Of a stretch of 64,000 nucleotides of DNA, positions 1-8,012 are shown piece after piece. The stretch is taken from NCBI GenBank assembly GCA_030428705.1, contig JAUIDI010000001.1:868001-932000 (forward strand). Reading direction: 5' to 3'. Source of the DNA: Bacteroidia bacterium. Lineage in GTDB: Bacteria > Bacteroidota > Bacteroidia > Flavobacteriales > Flavobacteriaceae. The first letter of the stretch is position 1. Every line of letters begins with the position of its first letter. The notes beneath the pieces are model-generated. The model saw only the letters and a list, made by a program, of their open reading frames with translations. It did not search any database and was not told where the DNA came from. The position numbers and the translations under genes were made by a program.

Positions 1-2
1 AC

Positions 3-773
3 GCACAAGTTCGTTCAATAAAAGATTATTCAATTGTTGTGAGCTACACAGGGGAAATTGCCGAGGAAAATGGCGTAAAAAGAAATTCAAATTTTGTCAA
101 TACCGTAATAAACGATGTTTCTGCCCAATTCACGTATAAGTTACTGCCCGATAAGATCGGTTATTTAAAAGTCGTTGGCATAGGGCCGGGAAATGTAAAG
201 GAACAATCGGATTTTATAAGAAATGGATTAAAGGACTTAAAAGAAAAAGGTGTTGATAAATGGATCGTCGATTTAAGGTTCAATGGTGGGGGAAACATGG
301 AACCCATGATATCTGGATTGGCTCCGTTAATAGGTGAAGGTAAAATCGGGGGAGCCGTAAACTATCGCAATGAAATGACCAGACAATACAAAATTGAAAA
401 CGGACAATTTAACAACAATGGTAGAATTGCCTGCGAAATGGACGACTTACCGGAGATAAAAACAACAGAGAAGGTCGCAGTCCTATTAAGTAGATATACC
501 ATAAGTTCAGGCGAAATGGTAGCCGTTACATTTAAAGGACGTGATCATACAAGATTTATAGGGGAAGAGACCGCAGGATATACAACCGGAAATGGTTTTG
601 ATCCTATAAATGATGAAATAGCATTGATAATATCGCAGGATGTATTCGCCGATAGGAACAACAATATTTATGATCAGAAGGTCGGGGTAGATGAATATCT
701 CGAATTTCAACACGATGTTCCATTGGAAAATGATCTTCAATTGAATAGGGCCGTCGAATGGTTAAAAGAGTAA
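3..773 (+). CDS. S41 family peptidase (C-terminal processing protease type), 5' truncated by window
   Basis: The reading frame is open to the left edge of the window, so only the last 256 residues are present; the GTG at 39 is internal rather than a start. The fragment carries the S41 catalytic core: a strand-rich segment ending in the motif RYTISSGE, whose second Ser is the family nucleophile, followed by the GEETAGYTTGN segment that shapes the active site. S41 proteases cut at exposed C-termini; small Bacteroidota members are usually exported. The missing N-terminus would hold the signal peptide and any PDZ domain. It is transcribed alone, with 167 nt of palindrome-rich DNA before the next gene. 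Family is certain, substrate unknown. Confidence 0.85.
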   Translation, partial: AQVRSIKDYSIVVSYTGEIAEENGVKRNSNFVNTVINDVSAQFTYKLLPDKIGYLKVVGIGPGNVKEQSDFIRNGLKDLKEKGVDKWIVDLRFNGGGNMEPMISGLAPLIGEGKIGGAVNYRNEMTRQYKIENGQFNNNGRIACEMDDLPEIKTTEKVAVLLSRYTISSGEMVAVTFKGRDHTRFIGEETAGYTTGNGFDPINDEIALIISQDVFADRNNNIYDQKVGVDEYLEFQHDVPLENDLQLNRAVEWLKE

Positions 774-940
774 CGACCGGCTACATATATAAAATGGCGG
801 GCTTATTGCTTAAAAAAAAGATAAATAATAGTCGGTTTTAATCCGAAAAACCAGTGATTGAAATCCGCTACTTTTCAAATACAAGACCACTAGTGAAAGG
901 ATGTCTGTTGTAAGAGTCAATTAGTAAGATTAGTATAAAA
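774..940 (+). other. Non-coding spacer, repeat-like
   Basis: AT-rich spacer between the S41 protease and the next lipoprotein gene. I see no ORF and no clear -7 box. Its general form (a GC-richer block just after the stop, an AT-rich middle, a GC-richer end before the next gene) resembles the spacers after the next two genes, but I cannot align them convincingly by eye. Confidence 0.3.
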
Positions 941-1750
941 TTGAATAGAACGAACCCTCTACTTTGTATACTATTGCTATTGGTCCTGGCAGGCTGCGAG
1001 GATGATAACCCTGCTGTTTTAAAGGAACCTATCTTAGGGATGGAATTTGTTAAAATAAAAAAAGGAAGTTTTCTTATGGGTGACCATGAAAATTTAAATG
1101 ATTCAGCAACCCTACATGAAGTGAACATAACCTATGATTATTGGCTTGGAAAGCATGAAGTAACACAAGCCCAATGGCAAAAGATCATGGGAAATAAAGA
1201 ACTACATCCTCAAAAGCCCTCCCCATTTCGTAATGTCAACCCTGATTTTCCGGTAGTGAGTATTTCGTATTATGATGTTGAACTGTTTCTTGATAAATTG
1301 AACGATTTATCAACTGAATATCGATTTCGTCTTCCAACAGAGGCCGAATGGGAATATGCCTGCAGGGCGGGAACTAAAACCCCCTTTTCTTTTGGAACAG
1401 CACTTGATGATAGCTTGGCCAACTACAACCCAAAAATACAATCAAAATATGCGAAAAAAGGGACTAATCTAGAGCGTCCCGCATCTATCGGCAGCTACCC
1501 GGCCAATCAATGGGGGCTTCATGATATGCACGGGAATGTGTGGGAATGGGTCAGTGACTGGTATGCCCCCTATTCGTCCGGTAAGGTTACAAATCCAACT
1601 GGACCTTATAAAGGAAAAGCGAAGGTAATACGTGGTGGTAGTTGGTATTTTGGAGCTGAAAATGCGAAATCTTCACACAGACAAACCCATGAACCAAATT
1701 TATGGGGATTTTCAATCGGATTTAGAGTAGTTTGTGAAAAGAAAAATTAA
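941..1750 (+). CDS. Formylglycine-generating-enzyme (SUMF1) family lipoprotein
   Basis: 269 residues. A lipoprotein signal with lipobox LAGC at residues 16-19 places it in the periplasm or outer membrane. The rest is one FGE-sulfatase domain (PF03781): GMEFVKIKKGSFLMG opening, the W.GKHEVTQAQW strand, RLPTEAEWEYACRAGT at about 130-146, and GNVWEWVSDW and GFRVV near the end. True FGE needs a Cys pair in the C-terminal part; only isolated Cys residues are seen here, so a structural or binding role, as in the gliding-motility GldK/GldJ relatives, is more likely than sulfatase activation. The start is TTG at 941; no ATG precedes the signal peptide. Single gene, AT-rich. Confidence 0.82.
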   Translation: MNRTNPLLCILLLLVLAGCEDDNPAVLKEPILGMEFVKIKKGSFLMGDHENLNDSATLHEVNITYDYWLGKHEVTQAQWQKIMGNKELHPQKPSPFRNVNPDFPVVSISYYDVELFLDKLNDLSTEYRFRLPTEAEWEYACRAGTKTPFSFGTALDDSLANYNPKIQSKYAKKGTNLERPASIGSYPANQWGLHDMHGNVWEWVSDWYAPYSSGKVTNPTGPYKGKAKVIRGGSWYFGAENAKSSHRQTHEPNLWGFSIGFRVVCEKKN

Positions 1751-1980
1751 GATATAAACACGCACACAACATTTTGTTTAAGTTATGTCAGCGAAAGTGT
1801 TAGATATTAACGTTTATAGTCCGCTCAAACTCCCTAGAGGTTTGACAGAAAATCACAACGCAATCCGCTAATACCCATACAATTTACCGTTAGGGCACAT
1901 TAAGCTTTGTAAAGCTAAAAACTTTGTAACCTAAAACAAGAAATTGACGTCTTACAATAAATATAAATATTGTATTGACA
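1751..1980 (+). other. Non-coding spacer with attC-like 3' end
   Basis: 230 nt without a credible ORF. It contains CCGTTAGGGCACA at 1887-1899, close to the CCGTTAGACACA at 3525-3536 that ends the spacer before the haloperoxidase gene, and two copies of CTTTGTAA ahead of the next gene. No good -7 box was found. Confidence 0.35.
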
Positions 1981-3396
1981 ATGAGTAGAACCATAATAAC
2001 ACTAATTATACTAGTAACCACAATAGTAGGTAATTCACAGAGCTTTAAAAAAATTGACTCATTGAGCAATCTGCTCATTGAAAAATACAATCTTCAAGGT
2101 CTTGGGATTGTAGGCGTGCAAAAGAATAAAGTTGTTTATCAGAAGTCTTTTGGAAAAGCAAATTCAACCCATAATTTTTCGGATTCAACAAAAATATACA
2201 TTGCTTCCAACACGAAAGCCTTTGTGGGTTTAGCACTTTCAAAACTGGCATTTGAAAAGAAAATTGATTGGTCAGACTCCATTTCAAAATATATTCCATC
2301 CACATATTTTCCATCAAATATTGATGTGGATAAAGTGACCATTCGAAATTTAATACAGCATACACATGGTTTATCGAACGACCCGATGGTTTTTCGGACT
2401 GCTTATTCGGGAGAATTTCCAGAAGATTTAAGGGCATTATTAAAATTTACAGTTTATAGAAATGACACTCTTTCTTATGATTTCAAATACAGTAATCTCG
2501 GTTATTTACTTGGCGGCCTAATTATAAAGGAAGTTACCGGAAAAGATTGGAAAGATTATGTAGCTGACAATGTTCTAAAACCAATCGGTATGACATCAAC
2601 ATCTGCGCATATAGACTTTGAACCAAATTTGGAAGCATTACCTTTTGAACATTTTTCAAACGAACCTATATCATCAAGAAAATCTGAAAACACTTTGCAC
2701 ATTGCTGGTGGCATATATTCAACTTTGGGAGATATGGGAAAGTGGTTACGTATTTTTATTGATAAAAACCAAACGTCAATTAATCCCAAACTGGTAACTG
2801 AATACTTAAGTAACAGAACTATAACTAAAGAGCAAATGGGCCCATTTACCATGGATGGGTATGGCAATGGTTGGATTTTCGGAACTCTAATGGGAGAAAA
2901 ATTGTTTTTTCATTTCGGTAGTTTTAAAGGCTACGAGTCCATAATGTCATTTCAGCCCAAAAACGAAACCGGTGTTTTTGTTTTTGTCAATGAACGAGTG
3001 GGTGGCCAAAGAATTTCAGCAATGCTTTCTACATATTACTATTTAATTATGTCAAATGATTCAAATGCCGATAATAAGATTCAAACGTTCGGTCAATTCA
3101 TTGACCCATTGTATGAGAAAGCAAAAAAAGATAGAACATTGTTCAATTATAAAAATATAGATGAGTTAACCGGCACATATGTTAGCCCAAAATATGGTAA
3201 CTTAATAGTCGATAAAAACGGTGATGGATATACATTTTCGTTGGGCAGATTGAAAAGCCTTGCTTATATGGACAATGAAAATAACCAAATATTAATCGAG
3301 TGGACACCTGGAATTGAAGAACACTTTACCTTTTCAAATACCAAAGGAAAAATGAAATTAATCTATGGTGATTTTGGAGAGTTTATAAAAAAATAA
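1981..3396 (+). CDS. Serine hydrolase, class C beta-lactamase / penicillin-binding-protein fold
   Basis: 471 residues from the ATG at 1981; a TTG two codons earlier is also possible. A signal peptide (about 20 residues) is followed by a PF00144 domain. The catalytic triplets are visible: SNTK (SxxK nucleophile and base) near residue 76, YSN (YxN) near 170, and HFG in place of the KTG box near 310. A C-terminal domain of about 100 residues (GTYVSPKYGNLIV...) matches the beta-barrel appendage common in Bacteroidota esterase/D-aminopeptidase-like members. Such proteins are more often peptidases or esterases than true lactamases. Single gene between palindromic spacers; AT-rich like its neighbours. 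Confidence 0.85.
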   Translation: MSRTIITLIILVTTIVGNSQSFKKIDSLSNLLIEKYNLQGLGIVGVQKNKVVYQKSFGKANSTHNFSDSTKIYIASNTKAFVGLALSKLAFEKKIDWSDSISKYIPSTYFPSNIDVDKVTIRNLIQHTHGLSNDPMVFRTAYSGEFPEDLRALLKFTVYRNDTLSYDFKYSNLGYLLGGLIIKEVTGKDWKDYVADNVLKPIGMTSTSAHIDFEPNLEALPFEHFSNEPISSRKSENTLHIAGGIYSTLGDMGKWLRIFIDKNQTSINPKLVTEYLSNRTITKEQMGPFTMDGYGNGWIFGTLMGEKLFFHFGSFKGYESIMSFQPKNETGVFVFVNERVGGQRISAMLSTYYYLIMSNDSNADNKIQTFGQFIDPLYEKAKKDRTLFNYKNIDELTGTYVSPKYGNLIVDKNGDGYTFSLGRLKSLAYMDNENNQILIEWTPGIEEHFTFSNTKGKMKLIYGDFGEFIKK

Positions 3397-3560
3397 CTAC
3401 TGCCAAAAATGGCTGTAAGTAATTGTTTGTTCTTGCTTACTTCTGATCCCGATAATTATGGGAATTCGCGGATTTTCAGTTTGGCGTGTACTTGTTAAAC
3501 CCAAGCAACTAATTATAGCCAAGACCGTTAGACACAATTAAAACCAAAATAGATAGACAA
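3397..3560 (+). repeat. Imperfect inverted repeat (attC-like) in gene spacer
   Basis: Starts four nt after the stop with TGCCAAAAATGGC (3401-3413) and ends with GTTAGAC (3527-3533). The arms GGCTGTAAGTAATTGTTTG (3411-3429) and CAAGCAACTAATTATAGCC (3502-3520) pair at 15 of 19 positions around a 72-nt middle that itself has short hairpins. The geometry (terminal GTTRRRY, imperfect arms, one element per gene) is like an integron attC site, but no integrase is in the window, and a dispersed palindromic repeat is equally possible. Confidence 0.5.
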
Positions 3561-4907
3561 ATGGAAAATAAATCCAAAATTTCAAAATTGATCTTCATTA
3601 GTGTCTTGTTTGGTATTATTTTAATTCAAAGCTGTTCAAAAAACAAGATGAACATTGACGATTTCTCACCTGAGATAGCAATTTCTTGGAATCAGAAAAT
3701 AATGCAACTTGCTATAGCAGAAGATAACCTTCTTACTTTGAAAGGTGTAAGGACTGCGGCTATGATTCACACCGCAATGCACGATGCACTTAACAGTGTT
3801 GTACCGAAATATTCACGATATGCATACGAAGGAGAAATGAATAAAAAGGCCAACCCCATTGCAGCGGTGGCTTATGCAGCTTACGAAGTAGCAATCAGTC
3901 AATACCCTGATGAAAAAGGCTTACTTGAGCCAGAACTCAAAAGGTGGCTAAAGAATATAACGGATGAAGATGCAAAAAATGACGGAGAAACACTTGGAAA
4001 AGAAGTAGCGTCGTCCATAATAAGCAAACGTTCAAATGACAAATGGAACGGAGAAGCCGAATACATGTTCCATCCCATGGCTCCAGGGGTATATGCAGAG
4101 TTCAATGAACATAGTGGTACCCCAGAAGGCTTTATATTTGGTGCAGGTTGGGCCGTTGCCCAACCATTTTTATTGCCAAAACAGGACTATTTTAGGTCTC
4201 CGCCTCCTCCAGAGATTAATAGTGAAGCCTACACCAAAGCATTTAATGAAGTAAAAGAAGTTGGTAGTTCTGAAAGTGAGACAAGAACAGAAGACCAATC
4301 GCACTTAGCTATGTGGTGGAAAGATTTTGTAGAAAATTCCCATAACCGTCTTGCAAGACATTTGGTTGAAGTAGAAAATCTAAATTTATGGGACGCTTCC
4401 AGGACTTTTGCCTTGATGAATATGGCCATCTACGATGCGTATGTATGTGTGTTCGACAATAAATTTCATTATAACCACTGGAGACCATATACTGCAATTA
4501 GATGGGCCGATAACGATGGCAACCCAAACACCGAACTTGATGCCGAATGGAACAACTTGCATAAGCATACCTATGCCTTTCCGTCATATCCTTCTGCCCA
4601 CGGAACTGCAAGTAGTGCAGCAATGACCGTGCTTTCCAATACATTGGGCACAGGAAACGAGTACAAGTTTACTATGACAACCGAAGAAGTGGACAAAGCA
4701 GGTCCTTTTTCAGAAAAAGTAAAGATGGACCCTTCAACACGATCATTCAGTAGTTTTTCGGAAGCAGGGTTGGAAGCAGCAATGTCAAGGGTCTATCTGG
4801 GTATTCATTTCAGATACGATTCCGAAGAAGGTCACAAATTGGGTACTAAAATTGGCAAATACGCAAATAAAAACTTCCTTGTACCTTTGAATAATTCTGA
4901 GGAATAA
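3561..4907 (+). CDS. Vanadium-dependent haloperoxidase / PAP2-like lipoprotein
   Basis: 448 residues. Lipoprotein signal with SCS at residues 24-26. The second half has the PAP2/vanadate-binding site: HYNHWRPYTAIR near 305 (the Arg of the first motif), PSYPSAHGT near 340 (Ser-Gly-His motif with the acid-base His) and SRVYLGIHFRYD near 410 (Arg and His that would bind vanadate or phosphate). The helical N-terminal part with AAMIHTAMHDALN is typical of bacterial haloperoxidase-related proteins. It may therefore bind vanadate and oxidise halides, or be a phosphatase; sequence alone does not decide. Single gene; the spacer after it begins with TGCCTAATAATG, like the one before it. Confidence 0.8.
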   Translation: MENKSKISKLIFISVLFGIILIQSCSKNKMNIDDFSPEIAISWNQKIMQLAIAEDNLLTLKGVRTAAMIHTAMHDALNSVVPKYSRYAYEGEMNKKANPIAAVAYAAYEVAISQYPDEKGLLEPELKRWLKNITDEDAKNDGETLGKEVASSIISKRSNDKWNGEAEYMFHPMAPGVYAEFNEHSGTPEGFIFGAGWAVAQPFLLPKQDYFRSPPPPEINSEAYTKAFNEVKEVGSSESETRTEDQSHLAMWWKDFVENSHNRLARHLVEVENLNLWDASRTFALMNMAIYDAYVCVFDNKFHYNHWRPYTAIRWADNDGNPNTELDAEWNNLHKHTYAFPSYPSAHGTASSAAMTVLSNTLGTGNEYKFTMTTEEVDKAGPFSEKVKMDPSTRSFSSFSEAGLEAAMSRVYLGIHFRYDSEEGHKLGTKIGKYANKNFLVPLNNSEE

Positions 4908-5130
4908 CTGTGCCTAATAATGACTTTAATTAATAGCTTGTCATTGGTCACTGAATAGAAAGGAAAACAATCCAAAAACGTGCGTATGAAATTCTTAAAG
5001 TAGTGCCCAGCATATTTTATTTAGACCTCTCAGACGGACTCAGACTTTTCATCGACTACCCGAACTTTAAAATTAAGCATCAAGACTTAAAGACTTCTCA
5101 ACCTTATTGATAGTAGAAAACTTATAAAAA
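4908..5130 (+). other. Non-coding spacer, repeat-like 5' end
   Basis: Opens with TGCCTAATAATGAC (4911-4924), matching the TGCCAAAAATGGC that opens the spacer at 3401. No ORF, no clear promoter. The rest is AT-rich and unassigned. Confidence 0.35.
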
Positions 5131-5274
5131 ATGAACAAAGTTCAAATTCTTGGTTTAATTATTATTTTGGCTAGCATATTCGTTGAATATATTTTTGACG
5201 AATTCCTCGAATTACTTTCGGGCATTCTGATCGGCCTTGGGGCAGGTTTGATGGTTTATAAAAGTATAACCTAA
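5131..5274 (+). CDS. 47-residue small membrane protein
   Basis: ATG at 5131 to TAA at 5272-5274. Almost wholly hydrophobic: a first helix (residues 6-22, LGLIIILASIFVEYIF) and a second (28-43, LLSGILIGLGAGLMVY) separated by a short acidic turn DEFLE, ending in KSIT. This looks like a helical hairpin in the inner membrane. Small proteins of this general shape are common in Flavobacteriaceae; I do not recognise a function. The unbroken hydrophobic pattern argues that it is translated. Confidence 0.6.
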   Translation: MNKVQILGLIIILASIFVEYIFDEFLELLSGILIGLGAGLMVYKSIT

Positions 5275-5480
5275 GTAATTATTGAATAAGTTGCTGGCGC
5301 TTGCATCATGTGCAACGGGCTTAAGAGATAGGGCTTTTGCCTCTTCGTGACTAGCAGATTACGGAATGGGAACTGGAAAGCCTTCTCAGGATGCCTCTCA
5401 GGAAGGGAAATCAAAATATAGGGTTTAACAATAATCCTTAACCAGAAAAGTTATTAAATGATAAAGCCTAAATAGAAAGC
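5275..5480 (+). repeat. Non-coding region with several short hairpins
   Basis: 206 nt with TTGCA/TGCAA (about 5299-5314), a hairpin of the form GAG...GGGC-TTTT-GCC-TCTTC, a GACTAGCAG core similar to hairpins at 6927 and 8921, and two copies of CTCAGGA about ten nt apart. The stacking of hairpins suggests a dispersed non-coding repeat; I see no ORF. Confidence 0.4.
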
Positions 5481-6602
5481 ATGAAAAGATTTTTCTTTAT
5501 ACTTAACATTTTAGTTCTAAGTACCTTTGGATATGGCCAAACTGATAATAAAAAATTCGAGGACGCCAAAAGTTTGTTGGATGCTGGAAAGTTTAAAAAA
5601 TCTGTAAAAAAGTTTAACAAGGTGATTGAAAAAGAAGGTGGCGCTACTTTGGCATACTACGGTCGAGGGCTTGGAAAATTTTATTTAATGGATTACGAAG
5701 CGGCAATAAAAGATTTTTCTTCAGCTATGAACAGTAGCGTCAAATTCCCTCAGGCATTATATCATAGGGGCTTGTCTTATGTCAGACTTAAAAAATATGA
5801 AAATGCAGTCATAGATTTTACTGATGCAATCAATCTAAAATCGGATTATATTCTGGCTTACAACCACTTAGGTGGGGCACTTACTGAGTTGAACAAAAAT
5901 GAGCAAGCCTTGGAAATTCTCAATAAGGCTACTGAGTTAAATCCAAAAAATGCTTTAGGTTTTGGAAATAGAGGTGTGGCAAAATTCAATCTTGGAGATT
6001 ATAATGGAGCAATGGAAGATTATGATCATGCAATTGAAATTAACCCCAAGTTTGCACTTTGCTACTTTAATAGGGGCTATTTAAAAGAAAACATGAATGA
6101 TTCAACTGGCGCTATGCAAGATTACAACAGGGCAATTGAAATTGATGCAGATTATGCAAGCGCCTATGTCAATCGGGGTAAATTAAAGTCAAGTCGGAAT
6201 GATTATAAAGGTGCTATCAAAGATTATTCAAAAGCTATAAAAATACATCCGGATTACGACATTCCGTACATAAACAGAGGAACCGCCAAAGCTAGAAGTA
6301 AAAATGATTATAAAGGCTCAATAAAAGACTTTAATAGAGCAATCCAAATAAATCCTACGAGAGCACTACCTTATAACAATCGTGGACTCTCCAAATATAA
6401 TCTTGGTATGTATAAGGAATCTGTGTCCGACTTTGATAAAGCACTGGACCTTGACCCCAATTATGCCTTTTCATATCGCAACAGGGGAAAAGCGAAAATT
6501 AAATTAAATCAGAAATTAGGAGCTTGTATCGATTTAAAAAAAGCTCTAGAATTGGGAGACTCGGGAGCCACTGAATATATAGAAGAGCATTGCGTGGAAT
6601 AA
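5481..6602 (+). CDS. Exported TPR-repeat protein
   Basis: 373 residues. Signal peptide ending near FGYGQ (residue 20), then about nine consecutive tetratricopeptide repeats of 34 residues, each with the usual signature (e.g. ALGFGNRGVAKFNLGDYNGAMEDYDHAIEINP is one unit, of which NRGxxKxxxxDYxGAxxDxxxAIxIxP is the recurring pattern). A terminal LGACIDLKKALELGD and one Cys pair close the protein. TPR solenoids bind partner peptides; there is no catalytic domain. Single + gene, AT-rich, at the right end of the low-GC stretch. Confidence 0.85.
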   Translation: MKRFFFILNILVLSTFGYGQTDNKKFEDAKSLLDAGKFKKSVKKFNKVIEKEGGATLAYYGRGLGKFYLMDYEAAIKDFSSAMNSSVKFPQALYHRGLSYVRLKKYENAVIDFTDAINLKSDYILAYNHLGGALTELNKNEQALEILNKATELNPKNALGFGNRGVAKFNLGDYNGAMEDYDHAIEINPKFALCYFNRGYLKENMNDSTGAMQDYNRAIEIDADYASAYVNRGKLKSSRNDYKGAIKDYSKAIKIHPDYDIPYINRGTAKARSKNDYKGSIKDFNRAIQINPTRALPYNNRGLSKYNLGMYKESVSDFDKALDLDPNYAFSYRNRGKAKIKLNQKLGACIDLKKALELGDSGATEYIEEHCVE

Positions 6603-6999
6603 AAGTTCTAGTTTCGATTTATTCTTCAACGCAGTGCTAAATGAGTAGGTTTCAAATGTTGTCGAACAAAATATTAATCACCGTTGACCACTATCCAAAA
6701 TTCAGTATTTTCAATTGATAAGTTGTCAAAAGCACCAAATTGGACTGAACCTCTTATTCTCGAAAAAGTTAGATAACCATTTGCTTTGTCACAAAAGCCA
6801 ACACCAGTATTGGCTAATTAAAATCTAAGCGTCATCCAAAAGCAAAACCTCTCTTTCTAGCGATATACTAAGTAGTATTATTAGTATTTGTCCTTTTATA
6901 TAAACAAAATTGCCGCCTCGCTGCCGCTAGTCTTTGACTAGTGTTACCTCGGAGACCAACAAAATCTATGATTATAATAGTTCAACCGACTGGAAAAAC
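6603..6999. other. 397-nt region without an intact gene
   Basis: Convergent region between the TPR gene (+) and the winged-helix regulator (-). It holds a short coding-like remnant on the minus strand (6674-6817) and a CTAGTC-TTT-GACTAG hairpin at 6927-6941 whose flank (TGCCGCTAGTC) recurs inverted at about 8921-8940. Nothing else could be assigned. Confidence 0.5.
6674..6817 (-). pseudogene. Possible 3' remnant of a decayed gene
   Basis: Minus-strand frame of 47 sense codons without a start codon, closed by TAA (6674-6676) and preceded by an in-frame TAA at 6818-6820. The translation is protein-like: GVGFCDKANGYLTFSRIR ... FGAFDNLSIENTEFWIVVNGD, with balanced composition and no low-complexity. 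No family was recognised. It could be the tail of a small secreted protein whose 5' part has been lost, or chance. Confidence 0.3.
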
Positions 7000-7878
7000 C
7001 TACACGTCCATGATCAGCTTATAGCCCACCCCTCTAATGTTCGCAATTTTCAAATTTGAATCGGCTTCGAGCTTTTTGCGCAGTTTGGAGATGAACACAT
7101 CCAAGGTTCTACCTACATAGTCCCCTTGGTCTCCCCAAACCTTGTTTAGAATAACTTCCCGCTCAACAGTTGTATTGACCATAGTATATAAGAGCAGTAA
7201 CAAGTCCGCCTCTTTGCTGGTCAATTCTATTTTCTGTTGATTGATCAAAAGTTTGGTATTTCGCTTGTCAAAATGGTATTCCCCTAAGGGAATCAAATTT
7301 GGGTCGTTTTGGGCAGCTTTCCTACGTTTCCAAAGAAAAAGTAACAGTCCGCATAGCATGGCGAGAAACACTGCTAGCATACCATAACCCATGGCACCAT
7401 TTTCAGCCGTAACAGGAAGTGCCGTAGACCCAACCTCGTTTCTCGCCAGTAGCGTAAACATAAGGGTATAACAGGCTTTGGGTTGCATTCTACCCTTGCA
7501 GGGAATGATGTCAGATTGCTCCAAATCGTCCATTTTAAAACTATAGACCACCGCTCTTGTTTCGCATTGTTCGACCTCTACGATATAGCTGCTTGCCAAG
7601 TTGGTTTCCGATGCAATGCTATCAATGAGCGAAACCAACCTAGTGGGCTCGAATTCAAATTCCGATTCGAACTGAATTCTATAGCGTCCACCTTCCCTTA
7701 CGATCGGTAGTACACGAGAGGTACTATCCTTTGAGCTAAGAAGTACCTGATGCCCGATCATCCGAAGAGCGACTTCAACACTTTTTTCGTCAGGAGAATC
7801 TTGCCCATTCCCACTAAAGAACATCATCAATAGGCAGATAAATAGAGTAAATGAGAATTTATAATGTCTTGACCGCAT
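7000..7878 (-). CDS. Membrane-anchored winged-helix (OmpR-type) one-component regulator
   Basis: 292 residues: signal-anchor (8-25), an extracytoplasmic domain of about 135 residues with three Cys (105, 127, 136), a transmembrane helix (about 166-183, ending in WKRRK), and a C-terminal OmpR/PhoB winged helix (about 197-290) with LTSKEADLLLLL, the recognition helix GRTLDVFISKLRKKL and the wing NIRGVGYKL. The order sensor-outside, DNA-binding-inside parallels CadC/ToxR but with the DNA domain at the C-terminus and an apparently cleaved or anchored N-terminus. Divergent from the TonB-C-like gene, with phased repeats between them that are its likely operator. The signal sensed is unknown; a disulfide or a periplasmic protein interaction is a reasonable guess. 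Confidence 0.82.
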   Translation of the reverse strand: MRSRHYKFSFTLFICLLMMFFSGNGQDSPDEKSVEVALRMIGHQVLLSSKDSTSRVLPIVREGGRYRIQFESEFEFEPTRLVSLIDSIASETNLASSYIVEVEQCETRAVVYSFKMDDLEQSDIIPCKGRMQPKACYTLMFTLLARNEVGSTALPVTAENGAMGYGMLAVFLAMLCGLLLFLWKRRKAAQNDPNLIPLGEYHFDKRNTKLLINQQKIELTSKEADLLLLLYTMVNTTVEREVILNKVWGDQGDYVGRTLDVFISKLRKKLEADSNLKIANIRGVGYKLIMDV

Positions 7879-7917
7879 GCTACAAAATTATTTGAATCTC
7901 GGCCAAATTGATAATCA

Positions 7918-7956
7918 TTTACACAAAATTTACATCATTTTACACTTCAAATACAC
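7918..7956 (+). promoter_or_regulatory. Four helically phased direct repeats, probable winged-helix operator
   Basis: TTTACAC (7918), TTTACAT (7929), TTTACAC (7939) and AATACAC (7950) start 11, 10 and 11 nt apart, i.e. one per helical turn on one DNA face. OmpR/PhoB-type proteins bind such tandem repeats head to tail. The array ends 20 nt before a -7 box that lacks a -33 TTTG, as expected of an activated promoter. Confidence 0.65.
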
Positions 7957-7976
7957 ACCATAGCGGCCATCGGCGT

Positions 7977-7984
7977 TAGTTTTG
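7977..7984 (+). promoter_or_regulatory. -7 box TAGTTTTG for the TonB-C-like gene
   Basis: Exact match to the Bacteroidota -7 consensus TAnnTTTG, 28 nt before the ATG at 8013. No TTTG lies at the -33 position; the phased repeats occupy that place. Confidence 0.6.
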
Positions 7985-8012
7985 AATAGAAACAATCTTT
8001 AAACAATCAGAT

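Noticed and set aside
1981-3396. Calling the serine hydrolase an antibiotic-resistance beta-lactamase
   Set aside because: The catalytic triplets are shared with many esterases and peptidases; the third motif is HFG, not KTG, and a C-terminal appendage is present.
7918-7956. Reading the TTTACAC repeats as a CRISPR or microsatellite
   Set aside because: Four units of 7 nt with 3-4 nt between them are far too short for CRISPR and too regular in phase and position for a chance microsatellite.
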